6,768 nt of DNA from JBBQER01 sp052148155 (GTDB lineage: Bacteria > Actinomycetota > Acidimicrobiia > IMCC26256 > PALSA-610): contig JBKQIY010000174.1 of the NCBI GenBank assembly GCA_052148155.1, forward strand, positions 1-6,768, given 5' to 3'. The first letter of the stretch is position 1; every line of letters starts with the position of its first letter. Under the pieces are notes generated by a model, which saw only the letters and a program-made list of their open reading frames with translations, was not told the DNA's origin and searched no databases. Below are positions 1-5,896 of this stretch, one piece after another. The translations under genes and the position numbers were made by a program.

Positions 1-121
1 CGTACTTCGCCTTGGAGAACGAGCGCGGCGGGCGTACCTGTCGGCCCGTAGGTCCGAGTCTCGCAACCGACAGCCCGTGCCGAGCAGGCCACGCAGGTGG
101 GGGCGCGGGTGGTGCGACCCG

Positions 122-568
122 CTAGCGCGGCTGTGGTCGCGAGGCGGCCCACCCGCCGGGCGTCGTCCCGTCGGTACGAACGAGACGGTGCCGGAAGAGC
201 CAACGATCACCGTCGGACACGTAGCTGTCGCGGTAACGACCCCAATGATCGACGCCGTGTTCGGTGACCGCGAGGAAGTAGCACGCGCCGTGCGCCTCAG
301 CCGGTGTGCGCATCTCGATCGTCAAGTTCGAGATGTGATGGCGGATGATCGGCACCGTGGCTGTGCTCGCGAGTTGGGTGCCGACGCCGCCGAGAAACGC
401 TCGGATCGCGTCTCGACCGCGACGCGGTTCCTCACCGTGCACTTCGAGCACGCCGTCGACCGCGAACAGCGCGGCGAAGTCGTCGTAGCGACCCGTATCG
501 GCGCAATGCGCGTACGCCGCGACGGTCTCGCGGATCTGTTCGCGCGCGCCGAGCTCCCAGGGCTCCAC
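122..568 (-). CDS. SnoaL-like / NTF2-fold protein
   Basis: The product is 148 residues, the usual size of a single SnoaL_4/NTF2-like alpha+beta barrel. The N-terminal helix block (residues about 8-42, Y19, D24, then the stretch FAALFAVDGVLEV) is the family hallmark. It is followed by the GRDAIRAFL helix (51-59), HHISN (77-81) and a C-terminal strand pair with GRYRDSYV and WLFRHRLV (110-130). Members include ketosteroid isomerase-like enzymes, dehydratases and polyketide cyclases, many without assigned activity. Acting on a CoA-thioester or cyclic intermediate is inferred only from the neighbouring thiolase and acyl-CoA dehydrogenase genes. It is the last complete gene of the minus-strand series, 104 bp beyond the J-domain gene. 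The GTG at 568 is chosen because the first family residues follow at once and a TAGCGT hexamer lies 6 nt upstream, suggesting a leaderless transcript of its own. No Shine-Dalgarno is visible. The fold call is firm; the reaction is unknown. Confidence 0.88.
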   Translation of the reverse strand: MEPWELGAREQIRETVAAYAHCADTGRYDDFAALFAVDGVLEVHGEEPRRGRDAIRAFLGGVGTQLASTATVPIIRHHISNLTIEMRTPAEAHGACYFLAVTEHGVDHWGRYRDSYVSDGDRWLFRHRLVRTDGTTPGGWAASRPQPR

Positions 569-574
569 AGGACG

Positions 575-580
575 ACGCTA
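575..580 (-). promoter_or_regulatory. Putative -10 box for leaderless SnoaL-like mRNA
   Basis: Read on the minus strand this is TAGCGT, which fits the actinobacterial -10 pattern TANNNT. It ends 6 nt before the GTG start at 568, the spacing expected if transcription begins at the start codon itself. No convincing -35 is seen. The hexamer is short, so chance is possible; support comes from the same arrangement before the integrase and cupin genes. Confidence 0.4.
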
Positions 581-672
581 CCGGCAGACGCGCCGACCCA
601 GGCCCGGACGGTTGAAAATCCTGCACCGTTGGTACCCGCCGGCGCCAGGTCGTCGCGCGGGATGGGCCTGTG

Positions 673-990
673 TCAAGTCGGTTGGCTCGCGATGGCAGCG
701 CGCAGCGCGTCGTCGAATTTGCGTTTCGGGCGGCACCGATAGTCCGAGTCGTACACGTCGATCCGCGGGCGCGCACCGGGGAGTTCCGGACGTGTCGGCA
801 GCCGGCGCGAGACGTCGACGTGCTGGAGCGTCTCGAACGCGAGCACGACCAGCTCGAACGTAATGCGATCGCCACCCCGATCCGGATGCGTGACGAGCGC
901 CTGGGCGCGAAAGGCGCGGCGAATCTCATGCGTATCGGCGTCGATGTCGACACCAAGCAGCGCGCGTGCGCGACGGCCGTCCATGGCCAC
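673..990 (-). CDS. Small J-domain (DnaJ-like) protein
   Basis: This 105-residue protein carries a J-domain at about residues 8-56. ARALLGVDIDADTHEIRRAFR matches helices I and II, and the invariant HPD tripeptide is at 35-37 in ALVTHPDRGG, followed by a helix III (FELVVLAFETLQ). The HPD loop is what stimulates DnaK ATPase, so a co-chaperone role is plausible. There is no Gly/Phe region, zinc finger or membrane segment. The tail (60-105) is short, basic and ends in a predicted helix (FDDALRAAI). It lies 85 bp after the DUF35 gene and before the SnoaL-like gene on the same strand. The start is ambiguous: GTG at 990 has AGGGA 4 nt upstream, while ATG at 984 (residue 3) has GAGG 5 nt upstream. Why a J-protein sits among acyl-CoA genes is unclear. 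It could serve folding of the neighbouring complex or simply be a bystander. Confidence 0.85.
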   Translation of the reverse strand: MAMDGRRARALLGVDIDADTHEIRRAFRAQALVTHPDRGGDRITFELVVLAFETLQHVDVSRRLPTRPELPGARPRIDVYDSDYRCRPKRKFDDALRAAIASQPT

Positions 991-1075
991 CTCATCCCTG
1001 AAGACTCCTCGGTCCGTCCTGGGCCGAGCTCACCGACCTCGGATCCTTCCGCGGTCCCGGTCTGATCGGCCGAGT

Positions 1076-1480
1076 TCAGGCGGGTCTGAAGACAACCAAC
1101 CCGATCGCGTCGGAAACCGCGTCGAGCGCGACGACGACCGGCAGATCGAGTCGAAGCTCGGATAGCTCCACGCCGGCGAGGTTGCCGACAAGGCGCGGGC
1201 CTTCTGCGAGTTCGACAACCACGACCGCATACGGCGGTTCGAACGCAGGATCGACCGGCCGGTGGGTGATCGTCCATGTGAATACCCGCCCGCGGCCAGT
1301 CGCGAGCTCCCAGCCGACATCGGGTGACCCGCACGCTGCGCAGCGATAGCGGGGCGGATGCCGCCAGGTTTGGCACTGCCGGCAGCGCTGCAGGCGAAGT
1401 TCGCCCCGCGCCCAAAACGCGTACAGCTCGGCGTTCAGACCCGTTGGCGCCGGAAGGATGCGCGCCGGCCGCTCACTCAT
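1076..1480 (-). CDS. DUF35 zinc-ribbon/OB-fold protein, thiolase partner
   Basis: The product is 134 residues with the standard DUF35 layout. An N-terminal helix (LNAELYAFWARGELRLQRC) leads into a rubredoxin-like zinc ribbon with C33, C36, C47 and C50 (CxxC-x10-CxxC, with HPPRYRC between). An OB-fold follows from about 60 to 130 (GRGRVFTWTITHRP, PPYAVVVVELAEG, RLVGN). DUF35 proteins bind thiolase-like or HMG-CoA-synthase-like enzymes and help channel or bind acyl-CoA. In steroid side-chain degradation the DUF35 domain of ChsH2 is required by the aldolase Ltp2. Here the ATG overlaps the stop of the upstream thiolase-like gene (ATGA, 4 nt), implying translational coupling and a complex of the two products. 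A GGGAG ribosome site lies 7 nt before the ATG, inside the thiolase gene. The pairing is directly visible; the substrate is not. Confidence 0.93.
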   Translation of the reverse strand: MSERPARILPAPTGLNAELYAFWARGELRLQRCRQCQTWRHPPRYRCAACGSPDVGWELATGRGRVFTWTITHRPVDPAFEPPYAVVVVELAEGPRLVGNLAGVELSELRLDLPVVVALDAVSDAIGLVVFRPA

Positions 1481-2655
1481 CGGTCCACTCCCAGCACGAC
1501 GATGCTGCCGTCACCGAAGTCGCCCCAACCGGTGACGCATCCGATCTGCGCGTCGGCCACTTGCGCAGCGCCCGCGTCGCCTCGCAGCTGACGGACGGCC
1601 TCGATCAGGTGGTTCATTCCCCACATGTGTCCCTGCGAGAGCAGCCCGCCGTGGGTATTCGTCGGAAATTTCCCGTCGAGCTCGAGGTTCCCGTCGCGCA
1701 CGAACGCGCCCGCTTCACCGCGTCCACACAAACCGAGCGCTTCGAGCTGCAGCAGTACCACGTACGTGAAACAGTCGTAGATCTGCAAGAAGTCCATGTC
1801 GATCGGCTCTACTCCGGCCGCCCCGAACGCACGGGGAGCCGCGTATGTGAGGCCGATACACATCGGGTCTGCGCGATTGGTGATGTCGTCGGCGGGGAAG
1901 GGGTGACCTTCGGCGCCGCCCAGGATGACAGCCGGCCGGCGGGCGAGGTCGCGTGCGTGTTCCCCTGATGTCACAACGACTGCCGCCGCGCAGTCAGTTT
2001 CGAGGCAACAGTCGAAGAGCCGGAACGGCTCGCTCACCCACGGCGACGCGAGATAGTCGTCCATCGTGAGTGGTGTCCCGCGCATCAATGCCTTCGCGTT
2101 GAGTTGCGCGTGCTTGCGGAAGGCAACCGCGATCGAACCGGTATCGGTCGGAAGGGTTCCGAACAGCTGCTGGTACCGTGTCGCGATCCACGCGTAGTAC
2201 TGCGCGGCGCTGCGCGCGCCGTATGGGACGTAGAAGTCGACGACGGTATCGGCTACCGCACTGCCATCGAGACCTCGGCGAGGGCGCGGCAGGCCCGGGC
2301 GGGGCCGAAAGGCCGAGTATCCGTTCCATCCGACCACGACGAGCACGTTGCGAGCTATGCCCGCACGCACCGCCAACGCCGCGTGCTGCAGCGACGCGGT
2401 CGGGCTCGCTCCGCCCATGTGCACCGTCGTCGCGAGCCGGAGGTCCTCGATACCGAGGTTGGCGGCCAGCTCCTCGCTGGTGGTGTAGCCGGGGGGCGGG
2501 ATGATCCCGTCGATGTCGGCAACCCTGAGCCCGGCGTCGGCGATCGCGCCGGTCGCGGCTTCGAGCATCATCTCGACCGGCAGCCGCGTCGCGCCCCGCA
2601 CGTAGTCGGTTTCGCAGACGCCGACGATCGCTGCCGGCAGCTTCTGGGCGTCCAC
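1477..2655 (-). CDS. Thiolase-like (Ltp/SCP-x thiolase-domain family) protein, probable acyl-CoA aldolase
   Basis: The product is 392 residues, full length for the lipid-transfer-protein/thiolase group. The first half carries AAIVGVCETDY (8-18) and ADAGLRVADIDGII (39-52). The second half has QIYDCFTYVVLLQLEALGLC (291-310), typical of this group, then NTHGGLLSQGHMWG (333-346) and a C-terminal GCVTGWGDFGDGSIVVL (372-388). H343 matches the thiolase GHP histidine, and C373 may match the C-terminal catalytic Cys. The N-terminal nucleophile is absent: the segment reads HMGGASPT (79-86) without Cys. This favours a non-thiolytic C-C cleavage such as the retro-aldol step of Ltp2, which also works with a DUF35 partner. 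The GTG at 2655 begins just before the conserved first strand; no strong ribosome site is seen. It diverges from the acyl-CoA dehydrogenase and overlaps the DUF35 gene, so both probably act on one CoA-thioester pathway in the cytoplasm. Confidence 0.92.
   Translation of the reverse strand: MDAQKLPAAIVGVCETDYVRGATRLPVEMMLEAATGAIADAGLRVADIDGIIPPPGYTTSEELAANLGIEDLRLATTVHMGGASPTASLQHAALAVRAGIARNVLVVVGWNGYSAFRPRPGLPRPRRGLDGSAVADTVVDFYVPYGARSAAQYYAWIATRYQQLFGTLPTDTGSIAVAFRKHAQLNAKALMRGTPLTMDDYLASPWVSEPFRLFDCCLETDCAAAVVVTSGEHARDLARRPAVILGGAEGHPFPADDITNRADPMCIGLTYAAPRAFGAAGVEPIDMDFLQIYDCFTYVVLLQLEALGLCGRGEAGAFVRDGNLELDGKFPTNTHGGLLSQGHMWGMNHLIEAVRQLRGDAGAAQVADAQIGCVTGWGDFGDGSIVVLGVDR
1488..1492 (-). 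promoter_or_regulatory. Ribosome binding site of the DUF35 gene
   Basis: GGGAG on the minus strand lies 7 nt before the ATG at 1480 and within the last codons of the thiolase-like gene. With the ATGA overlap it supports coupled translation of both proteins. Confidence 0.6.
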
Positions 2656-2664
2656 CAGGACCGG

Positions 2665-2670
2665 ATGGTA
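2665..2670 (-). promoter_or_regulatory. Possible -10 box of the thiolase-like gene
   Basis: Minus-strand TACCAT fits TANNNT and ends 9 nt before the GTG at 2655, so the transcript would have a very short leader or none. The spacing is slightly long for a strictly leaderless start, and no -35 is visible. Confidence 0.25.
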
Positions 2671-2699
2671 TGCGACTGGCGAAGAGCGATATATGCTGG

Positions 2700-2715
2700 G
2701 TTACTCGCCGGTAAC
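2700..2715. promoter_or_regulatory. Palindromic operator candidate in the divergent promoter region
   Basis: GTTAC and GTAAC form perfect 5-bp arms around a 6-bp centre (GTTACTCGCCGGTAAC); 12 of 16 positions are two-fold symmetric. It lies between the two divergent genes, 45 bp from the thiolase-like start and about 35 bp upstream of a TATCTT hexamer on the plus strand. This size and placement suit a TetR-family dimer controlling both directions, as is common for acyl-CoA genes in actinobacteria. No regulator gene is present in the window, so the binding protein is unknown. Confidence 0.45.
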
Positions 2716-2750
2716 TTCGGCGGACGAGCGATCTCATACAGATACGTACT

Positions 2751-2756
2751 TATCTT
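2751..2756 (+). promoter_or_regulatory. Possible -10 box for the acyl-CoA dehydrogenase
   Basis: TATCTT fits TANNNT within a locally AT-richer stretch (TACTTATCTT). It would give a leader of roughly 90 nt before the ATG at 2855. No clear -35 hexamer lies 16-18 bp upstream. Confidence 0.3.
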
Positions 2757-2845
2757 GCCTGTGCTCCACAAATGTCGGCGATCGATGTCGAGCAGGCCTT
2801 CATCGGCGCTCACCGATACCGATCTTGTCGACACACTGTTTGGCC

Positions 2846-2850
2846 GGAGG
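2846..2850 (+). promoter_or_regulatory. Ribosome binding site fixing the acyl-CoA dehydrogenase start
   Basis: GGAGG lies 4 nt before the ATG at 2855. The reading frame stays open upstream to an ATG at 2693, but those 54 codons resemble no acyl-CoA dehydrogenase and include the operator and promoter signals. The start at 2855 is therefore preferred. Confidence 0.7.
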
Positions 2851-2854
2851 ACCC

Positions 2855-4078
2855 ATGTCGACGTTCTCGCTCGAGCTCAACGAAGACCAACTTCAAATCC
2901 AGCAATGGGTCCACGACTTCGCAGCCGACGTCATCCGGCCGGCCGCACCCGAGTGGGACGAACGCGAGGAGACCCCGTGGCCGATCATCGAGGAGGCCGC
3001 CAAAATCGGTCTCTACTCATGGGACTTCCTGGCCAGTTGCTTCGGTGATCCGACCGGCCTGACCTTCCCGGTCGTGTCCGAAGAGTTGGCGTGGGGAGAC
3101 GCAGGGATCACGCTCGCAATCATGGGCACGACGCTCGGCGTATCGGGCATCGTCGGCAGCGGCACGCCGGAGCAGATCGCCGAGTGGGTGCCAGAATGCT
3201 TCGGAACTCCCGACGACGTGCACGTCGCGGCGTTTGCGGTGAGCGAAGCCGACGCCGGATCCGACGTGTCGTCGCTGCGTACGCGAGCGGTCTACGACGA
3301 AGCGAAGGACGAGTGGGTTATCAACGGCACCAAGACGTGGATCACCAACGGAGGGATCACACACGTTCCGTGTGTGCACGTGGTCGTCGCCGCGGTCGAG
3401 CCCGACCTAAAGAGCCGCGGCCACGCGTCGTTCGTCGTCCCGCCTGGTACGCCCGGACTCACAATGGGCCAAAAGTTCAAGAAGATGGGTATCCGGGCAA
3501 GTCACACGGCCGAGGTCGTCTTCTCTGACGTGCGCGTTCCCGGACACTGCCTGCTTGGCGGAAAAGAGAAACTTGACGCGCGCGTCGCCCGCGCACGCGA
3601 GGGCAAATCGAGCCACGTGCAGGCGGCGATGAGCACGTTCGAGGCGAGCCGGCCGCTCGTCGGCGCGCAGGCGCTCGGTATCGCACGCGCCGCGTACGAG
3701 TACGCATTGGAGTACGCGAAGCAGCGTGAGGCGTTCGGACGGCCGATCATCATGAATCAGGCGATCGCGTTCAAGTTGGCCGACATGCGAATGCAGATTG
3801 ACGCGGCGCGCCTGCTCGTGTGGCGCGCCTGTTGGATGGGCGCCACCGGCAAGGAGTTCAAAGCCGGCGAGGGTTCGATGTCGAAGCTGTACGCCGGAGA
3901 GGTCGCGGTGAAGGCGACCGAAGAAGCGATTCAGATCCTCGGCGGCGCCGGCTACGTCAAAGAACATCCGGTCGAGCAGTGGCATCGGGACTCCAAGATC
4001 TACACGATCTTCGAAGGGACGTCCGAGATCCAGCGCCTTGTGGTCGCTCGCAGCATCTCTGGCCTGCACATTCCGTAG
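2855..4078 (+). CDS. Acyl-CoA dehydrogenase (FAD-dependent)
   Basis: The product is 407 residues with the three-part acyl-CoA dehydrogenase fold. It has an N-terminal helical domain (1-120), a middle beta domain with signature AVSEADAGSDVSS (128-140) and KTWITN (160-165), and a C-terminal helical domain (255-400). The proposed catalytic base is E387 in YTIFEGTSEIQR, the usual site in the short/medium-chain type. FAD-contact motifs include REAFGRP (291-297) and QILGGAGYVKE (360-370). The enzyme introduces an alpha-beta double bond into an acyl-CoA and passes electrons to ETF. Two oddities are visible: a charged insertion of about 15 residues (KEKLDARVARAREGK, 237-251) before the last helical domain, and Q375 where the second family signature normally has Arg or Lys (VEQWHRD). 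It diverges from the thiolase-like gene and probably supplies the oxidation step of the same pathway. The start is set by GGAGG 4 nt upstream and by the end of homology-like sequence. Chain length and substrate cannot be read from sequence. Confidence 0.96.
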   Translation: MSTFSLELNEDQLQIQQWVHDFAADVIRPAAPEWDEREETPWPIIEEAAKIGLYSWDFLASCFGDPTGLTFPVVSEELAWGDAGITLAIMGTTLGVSGIVGSGTPEQIAEWVPECFGTPDDVHVAAFAVSEADAGSDVSSLRTRAVYDEAKDEWVINGTKTWITNGGITHVPCVHVVVAAVEPDLKSRGHASFVVPPGTPGLTMGQKFKKMGIRASHTAEVVFSDVRVPGHCLLGGKEKLDARVARAREGKSSHVQAAMSTFEASRPLVGAQALGIARAAYEYALEYAKQREAFGRPIIMNQAIAFKLADMRMQIDAARLLVWRACWMGATGKEFKAGEGSMSKLYAGEVAVKATEEAIQILGGAGYVKEHPVEQWHRDSKIYTIFEGTSEIQRLVVARSISGLHIP

Positions 4079-4114
4079 TGACGGGCTGACGACGCTTCGG
4101 CGGAGATCCACGAA

Positions 4115-4134
4115 ATCCCAACTACCATCCCAAC
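4115..4134 (+). repeat. Short direct repeat upstream of the integrase
   Basis: ATCCCAAC occurs at 4115-4122 and again at 4127-4134, a 12-bp period, ending 6 bp before the integrase -10 box. It could be an arm-type recombinase site or an operator for the integrase promoter. With only two 8-bp copies, chance is possible. Confidence 0.3.
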
Positions 4135-4140
4135 AGCGGC

Positions 4141-4146
4141 TAATCT
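4141..4146 (+). promoter_or_regulatory. -10 box for a leaderless integrase transcript
   Basis: TAATCT matches TANNNT well and ends 6 nt before the GTG at 4153. There is no Shine-Dalgarno sequence before that GTG, which agrees with a leaderless start. No clear -35 is present. Confidence 0.5.
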
Positions 4147-4152
4147 CATCGT

Positions 4153-5250
4153 GTGGCGTCGATCCGGGAGCGCAGGCCGGGTGTGTGGGAGGTGCGGGCC
4201 TTCACCGGCCGCAACGCGGATGGCCACGTCAGCCATGTCAGCCGCACAGTGCACGGCGGCAAACGCGATGCCCAGCGCGTTGCGGCCGAGCTGACGGTCC
4301 GAGGCCAGACCCGTACCGGTGGTCGGACTCTCGCCGACCTTCTAGACGAATGGGTAGAGCTGAACGAGGCGTCCTGGTCGACGTCCTCCAAGCGGGACCA
4401 GCAGAGCCGAGCCAAGTTCATCGCCGCTGACCCGATCGCCAAGATGGGGGTGGCCCGCCTCAGCGTCGCCGACGTGGACCGGTGGCACACCCGGTTACGT
4501 CGTGCCGGCGTCGGCGAGGCGTCGATCCGCAATCAGCACGCCGTGCTTCGTGCCGCACTGACTCAGGCGATGCGATGGGGATGGGTCAACACCAACGTCG
4601 CAGCCATCGCCCGCCTCTCACAGCCCAAGACAAAGCCGCGCGGCGCTCTCGAACCCGAGGACGTCCAGCGGGTCATCGCGGCGGCCAAGACTTTCGATCC
4701 TGCCGCCGCGCTCGCGTTGCGGCTGGCAGCGATCACGGGAGCCCGCCGGTCTGAGCTTGCCGCATTGAGGTGGGACGACCTCCGCGGGGCGCGCCTGACG
4801 ATCGACAGCGCCACCGAAGTCATCCGCAACGGCAATCGTCAGGAGAAGAAGGCGCCGACGCTCGTCGACGCCGCCACAAAGACCGGCAACCGGCGAGACG
4901 TCATGCTCGACAGCGAGAGTGTCGAGGCCATCGAAGAGCTGCGTGTCGAGCGCGAGCAGTACGGCCCCTGGATGTTTGCGATCGGGGAGCGGCCCGCGAA
5001 TCCGGATCGCATCGGCGGCTGGTGGCAGCGAGCGCGGTCACTCTCCGGCATCGACTCGGCGTGGCGCTTACACGACCTCCGGCATTGGGCGGCCACGCTC
5101 GCGATCGCAAATGGTCACGACGTGCGAACGGTCGGCCACCGACTCGGGCATGCCAACGCCGCGATGACGCTGCACTATGCGCATCCCAGCGAGGCCGTTG
5201 ATAGGGCTGTGGCGACAACTCTCGCTCTCGCTCTCACGATTACGTCCTAG
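4153..5250 (+). CDS. Tyrosine recombinase / phage-type integrase
   Basis: The product is 365 residues, full length for the family. The N-terminal arm-binding domain (1-50: ASIRERRPGVWEVRAFTGRN) is followed by a SAM-like core-binding domain (58-155) and a catalytic domain (165-350). Catalytic residues are all recognisable: R198 in TGARRSELAALRW, probable K243 in ATKTGNRRDVML, H307 and R310 in HDLRHWAATLA, H333 in GHRLGHANAAMTLHYAH, and the nucleophile Y342. It should catalyse site-specific integration or excision of a genetic element. No excisionase, phage or conjugation gene and no tRNA or repeated attachment core is seen nearby, so it is either the edge gene of an element or a stranded remnant. 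It begins 74 bp after the acyl-CoA dehydrogenase and ends 14 bp before the convergent cupin gene. The GTG at 4153 is chosen for the typical N-terminus and the TAATCT box 6 nt upstream. The extreme C-terminus (LALALTITS) is encoded by a hexamer repeat. Confidence 0.96.
   Translation: MASIRERRPGVWEVRAFTGRNADGHVSHVSRTVHGGKRDAQRVAAELTVRGQTRTGGRTLADLLDEWVELNEASWSTSSKRDQQSRAKFIAADPIAKMGVARLSVADVDRWHTRLRRAGVGEASIRNQHAVLRAALTQAMRWGWVNTNVAAIARLSQPKTKPRGALEPEDVQRVIAAAKTFDPAAALALRLAAITGARRSELAALRWDDLRGARLTIDSATEVIRNGNRQEKKAPTLVDAATKTGNRRDVMLDSESVEAIEELRVEREQYGPWMFAIGERPANPDRIGGWWQRARSLSGIDSAWRLHDLRHWAATLAIANGHDVRTVGHRLGHANAAMTLHYAHPSEAVDRAVATTLALALTITS
5219..5236 (+). repeat. Tandem hexamer repeat in the integrase C-terminus
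   Basis: CTCTCG is repeated twice and followed by a third copy with one change (CTCTCA). It encodes the Leu-Ala-Leu-Ala-Leu part of the recombinase tail beyond the catalytic Tyr. In-frame slippage here would alter only tail length. Confidence 0.6.
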
Positions 5251-5254
5251 AGAA

Positions 5255-5272
5255 GCCGCGAGCGCTAGCGGC
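5255..5272. terminator. Weak hairpin between convergent integrase and cupin genes
   Basis: GCCGC (5255-5259) and GCGGC (5268-5272) can pair around an 8-nt loop. It lies in the 14-bp gap and overlaps the cupin stop codon, so it could act on both transcripts. The stem is only 5 bp and there is no U-run, so intrinsic termination is doubtful. Confidence 0.25.
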
Positions 5273-5633
5273 CATAGCGATCCTCGAGGCGCACGACGTC
5301 GTCGAGCTCGGTGGTGCTCGCTTCGAGGACCACGGTGTCGACGAGCGCCGTCATCCGATGTCGTGTGCCAGGTCGAAGGTGAACGGACTCACCGGAAAGC
5401 AACTCGAACGACTCGAGCTCGTCATCGAAGCCCCCCACCTCAAACAGGAGGCATCCTGACTGGACAGAGACTGTCTCCTCCTTGCGCTCGTGGTATTGGA
5501 GCGAGAGGGCGTGGCCCTGGAGGATGTGTAGCGCCTTACCGCAGTACTTGCCGTCGACGATGGCGAAGTGGATCTCGTGGCCCCACGGCTTTTCGACGCG
5601 CTTGACGCTCTTAGCCCAATCGGACTTCGTCAC
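5265..5633 (-). CDS. Cupin protein of the phosphomannose isomerase (type II) kind
   Basis: This 122-residue single-domain cupin has the traits of the cupin part of type II phosphomannose isomerase/GDP-mannose pyrophosphorylase. VEKPWGHE (13-20) is near the N-terminus, LSLQYHERKEE (43-53) is motif 1, GESVHLRPGTRHR (81-93) is motif 2, and the tail ends VVRLEDRYGR. Likely metal ligands are H48, E52 or E53 and H92. The first His of the classic HxH is Gln46, a change common in this subgroup. A role in sugar-phosphate or nucleotide-sugar metabolism is plausible, but small stand-alone copies often lack a known activity. It converges on the integrase and has no sugar-metabolism neighbour here. The GTG start at 5633 leaves the KPWG motif at its usual distance from the N-terminus, and a TAGCCT box sits 7 nt upstream. 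No ribosome site is visible. Confidence 0.85.
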   Translation of the reverse strand: MTKSDWAKSVKRVEKPWGHEIHFAIVDGKYCGKALHILQGHALSLQYHERKEETVSVQSGCLLFEVGGFDDELESFELLSGESVHLRPGTRHRMTALVDTVVLEASTTELDDVVRLEDRYGR

Positions 5634-5640
5634 GATCGCG

Positions 5641-5646
5641 AGGCTA
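5641..5646 (-). promoter_or_regulatory. -10 box for a leaderless cupin transcript
   Basis: Minus-strand TAGCCT fits TANNNT and ends 7 nt before the GTG at 5633, where no Shine-Dalgarno is present. This is the same geometry as before the integrase and SnoaL-like genes. No -35 is evident. Confidence 0.45.
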
Positions 5647-5872
5647 GCGGCGGCTCTCCGATCTCGTCGTTTGCTCGGCCAAGAAGTGACGGTGGTGCAT
5701 CCTGCCTCTCCACCGAACGTCGTAGCTGGCAGAACGGTCCTGGAAAGCTTTCACGTCTCGATATCTTCGCACCTATCAATTCTGGCAGATGACGAACTTC
5801 AGTACCCGAGCTGACGACACATTGCAATCGTTGCCGGTCGCCGCACTAGCCATAATTCCGTCGGCGCTACCC
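5647..5872. other. AT-richer intergenic spacer without a supported gene
   Basis: Between the cupin promoter and the left end of the mobile element, about 225 bp are visibly less GC-rich than the flanks. Open frames here (for example minus 5827-5630, 65 codons, overlapping the cupin GTG as GTGA) show no domain, ribosome site or residue pattern I recognise. It is the landing site of the element at 5873. No tRNA, terminator or gene fragment is visible. Confidence 0.5.
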
Positions 5873-5896
5873 GGTGTTGGCCGACACGTTCGATGG
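5873..5896 (+). repeat. Left terminal inverted repeat
   Basis: It begins GGTGTTGG and contains CACGTTCGATGG. Against the reverse complement of 6745-6768 it differs only at positions 8, 9, 12, 19 and 24. The inner 12 bp recur at 5909-5920. Confidence 0.75.

Noticed and set aside
1..92. Possible partial genes at the left edge (minus strand from GTG at 92; plus strand frame reading YFALENERGG)
   Set aside because: Both are too short to recognise, have no ribosome site or promoter signal, and neither frame has convincing codon use throughout. This edge is left unassigned.
671..676. Consensus -35 TTGACA on the minus strand just after the J-domain gene
   Set aside because: No -10 hexamer lies 16-19 bp downstream; the next TANNNT is about 90 bp away, so it is probably chance.
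432..1415. Long 327-codon minus-strand open frame across the J-domain and DUF35 genes
   Set aside because: It is Arg/Ser-rich shadow sequence in a GC-rich region, and the overlapping genes have clear domains in other frames.
1324..1968. 214-codon plus-strand frame opposite the DUF35 and thiolase-like genes
   Set aside because: It is antisense to two well-supported coupled genes and shows no domain of its own.
4079..4152. tRNA or attachment core beside the integrase
   Set aside because: No cloverleaf-like sequence or T-loop motif is present in the 74 bp before the gene or in the 14 bp after it.
5630..5827. 65-codon minus-strand frame overlapping the cupin start as GTGA
   Set aside because: It has no recognisable domain and no ribosome site, and its residue composition looks random. 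The overlap alone is not enough, and the cupin has its own -10 box.
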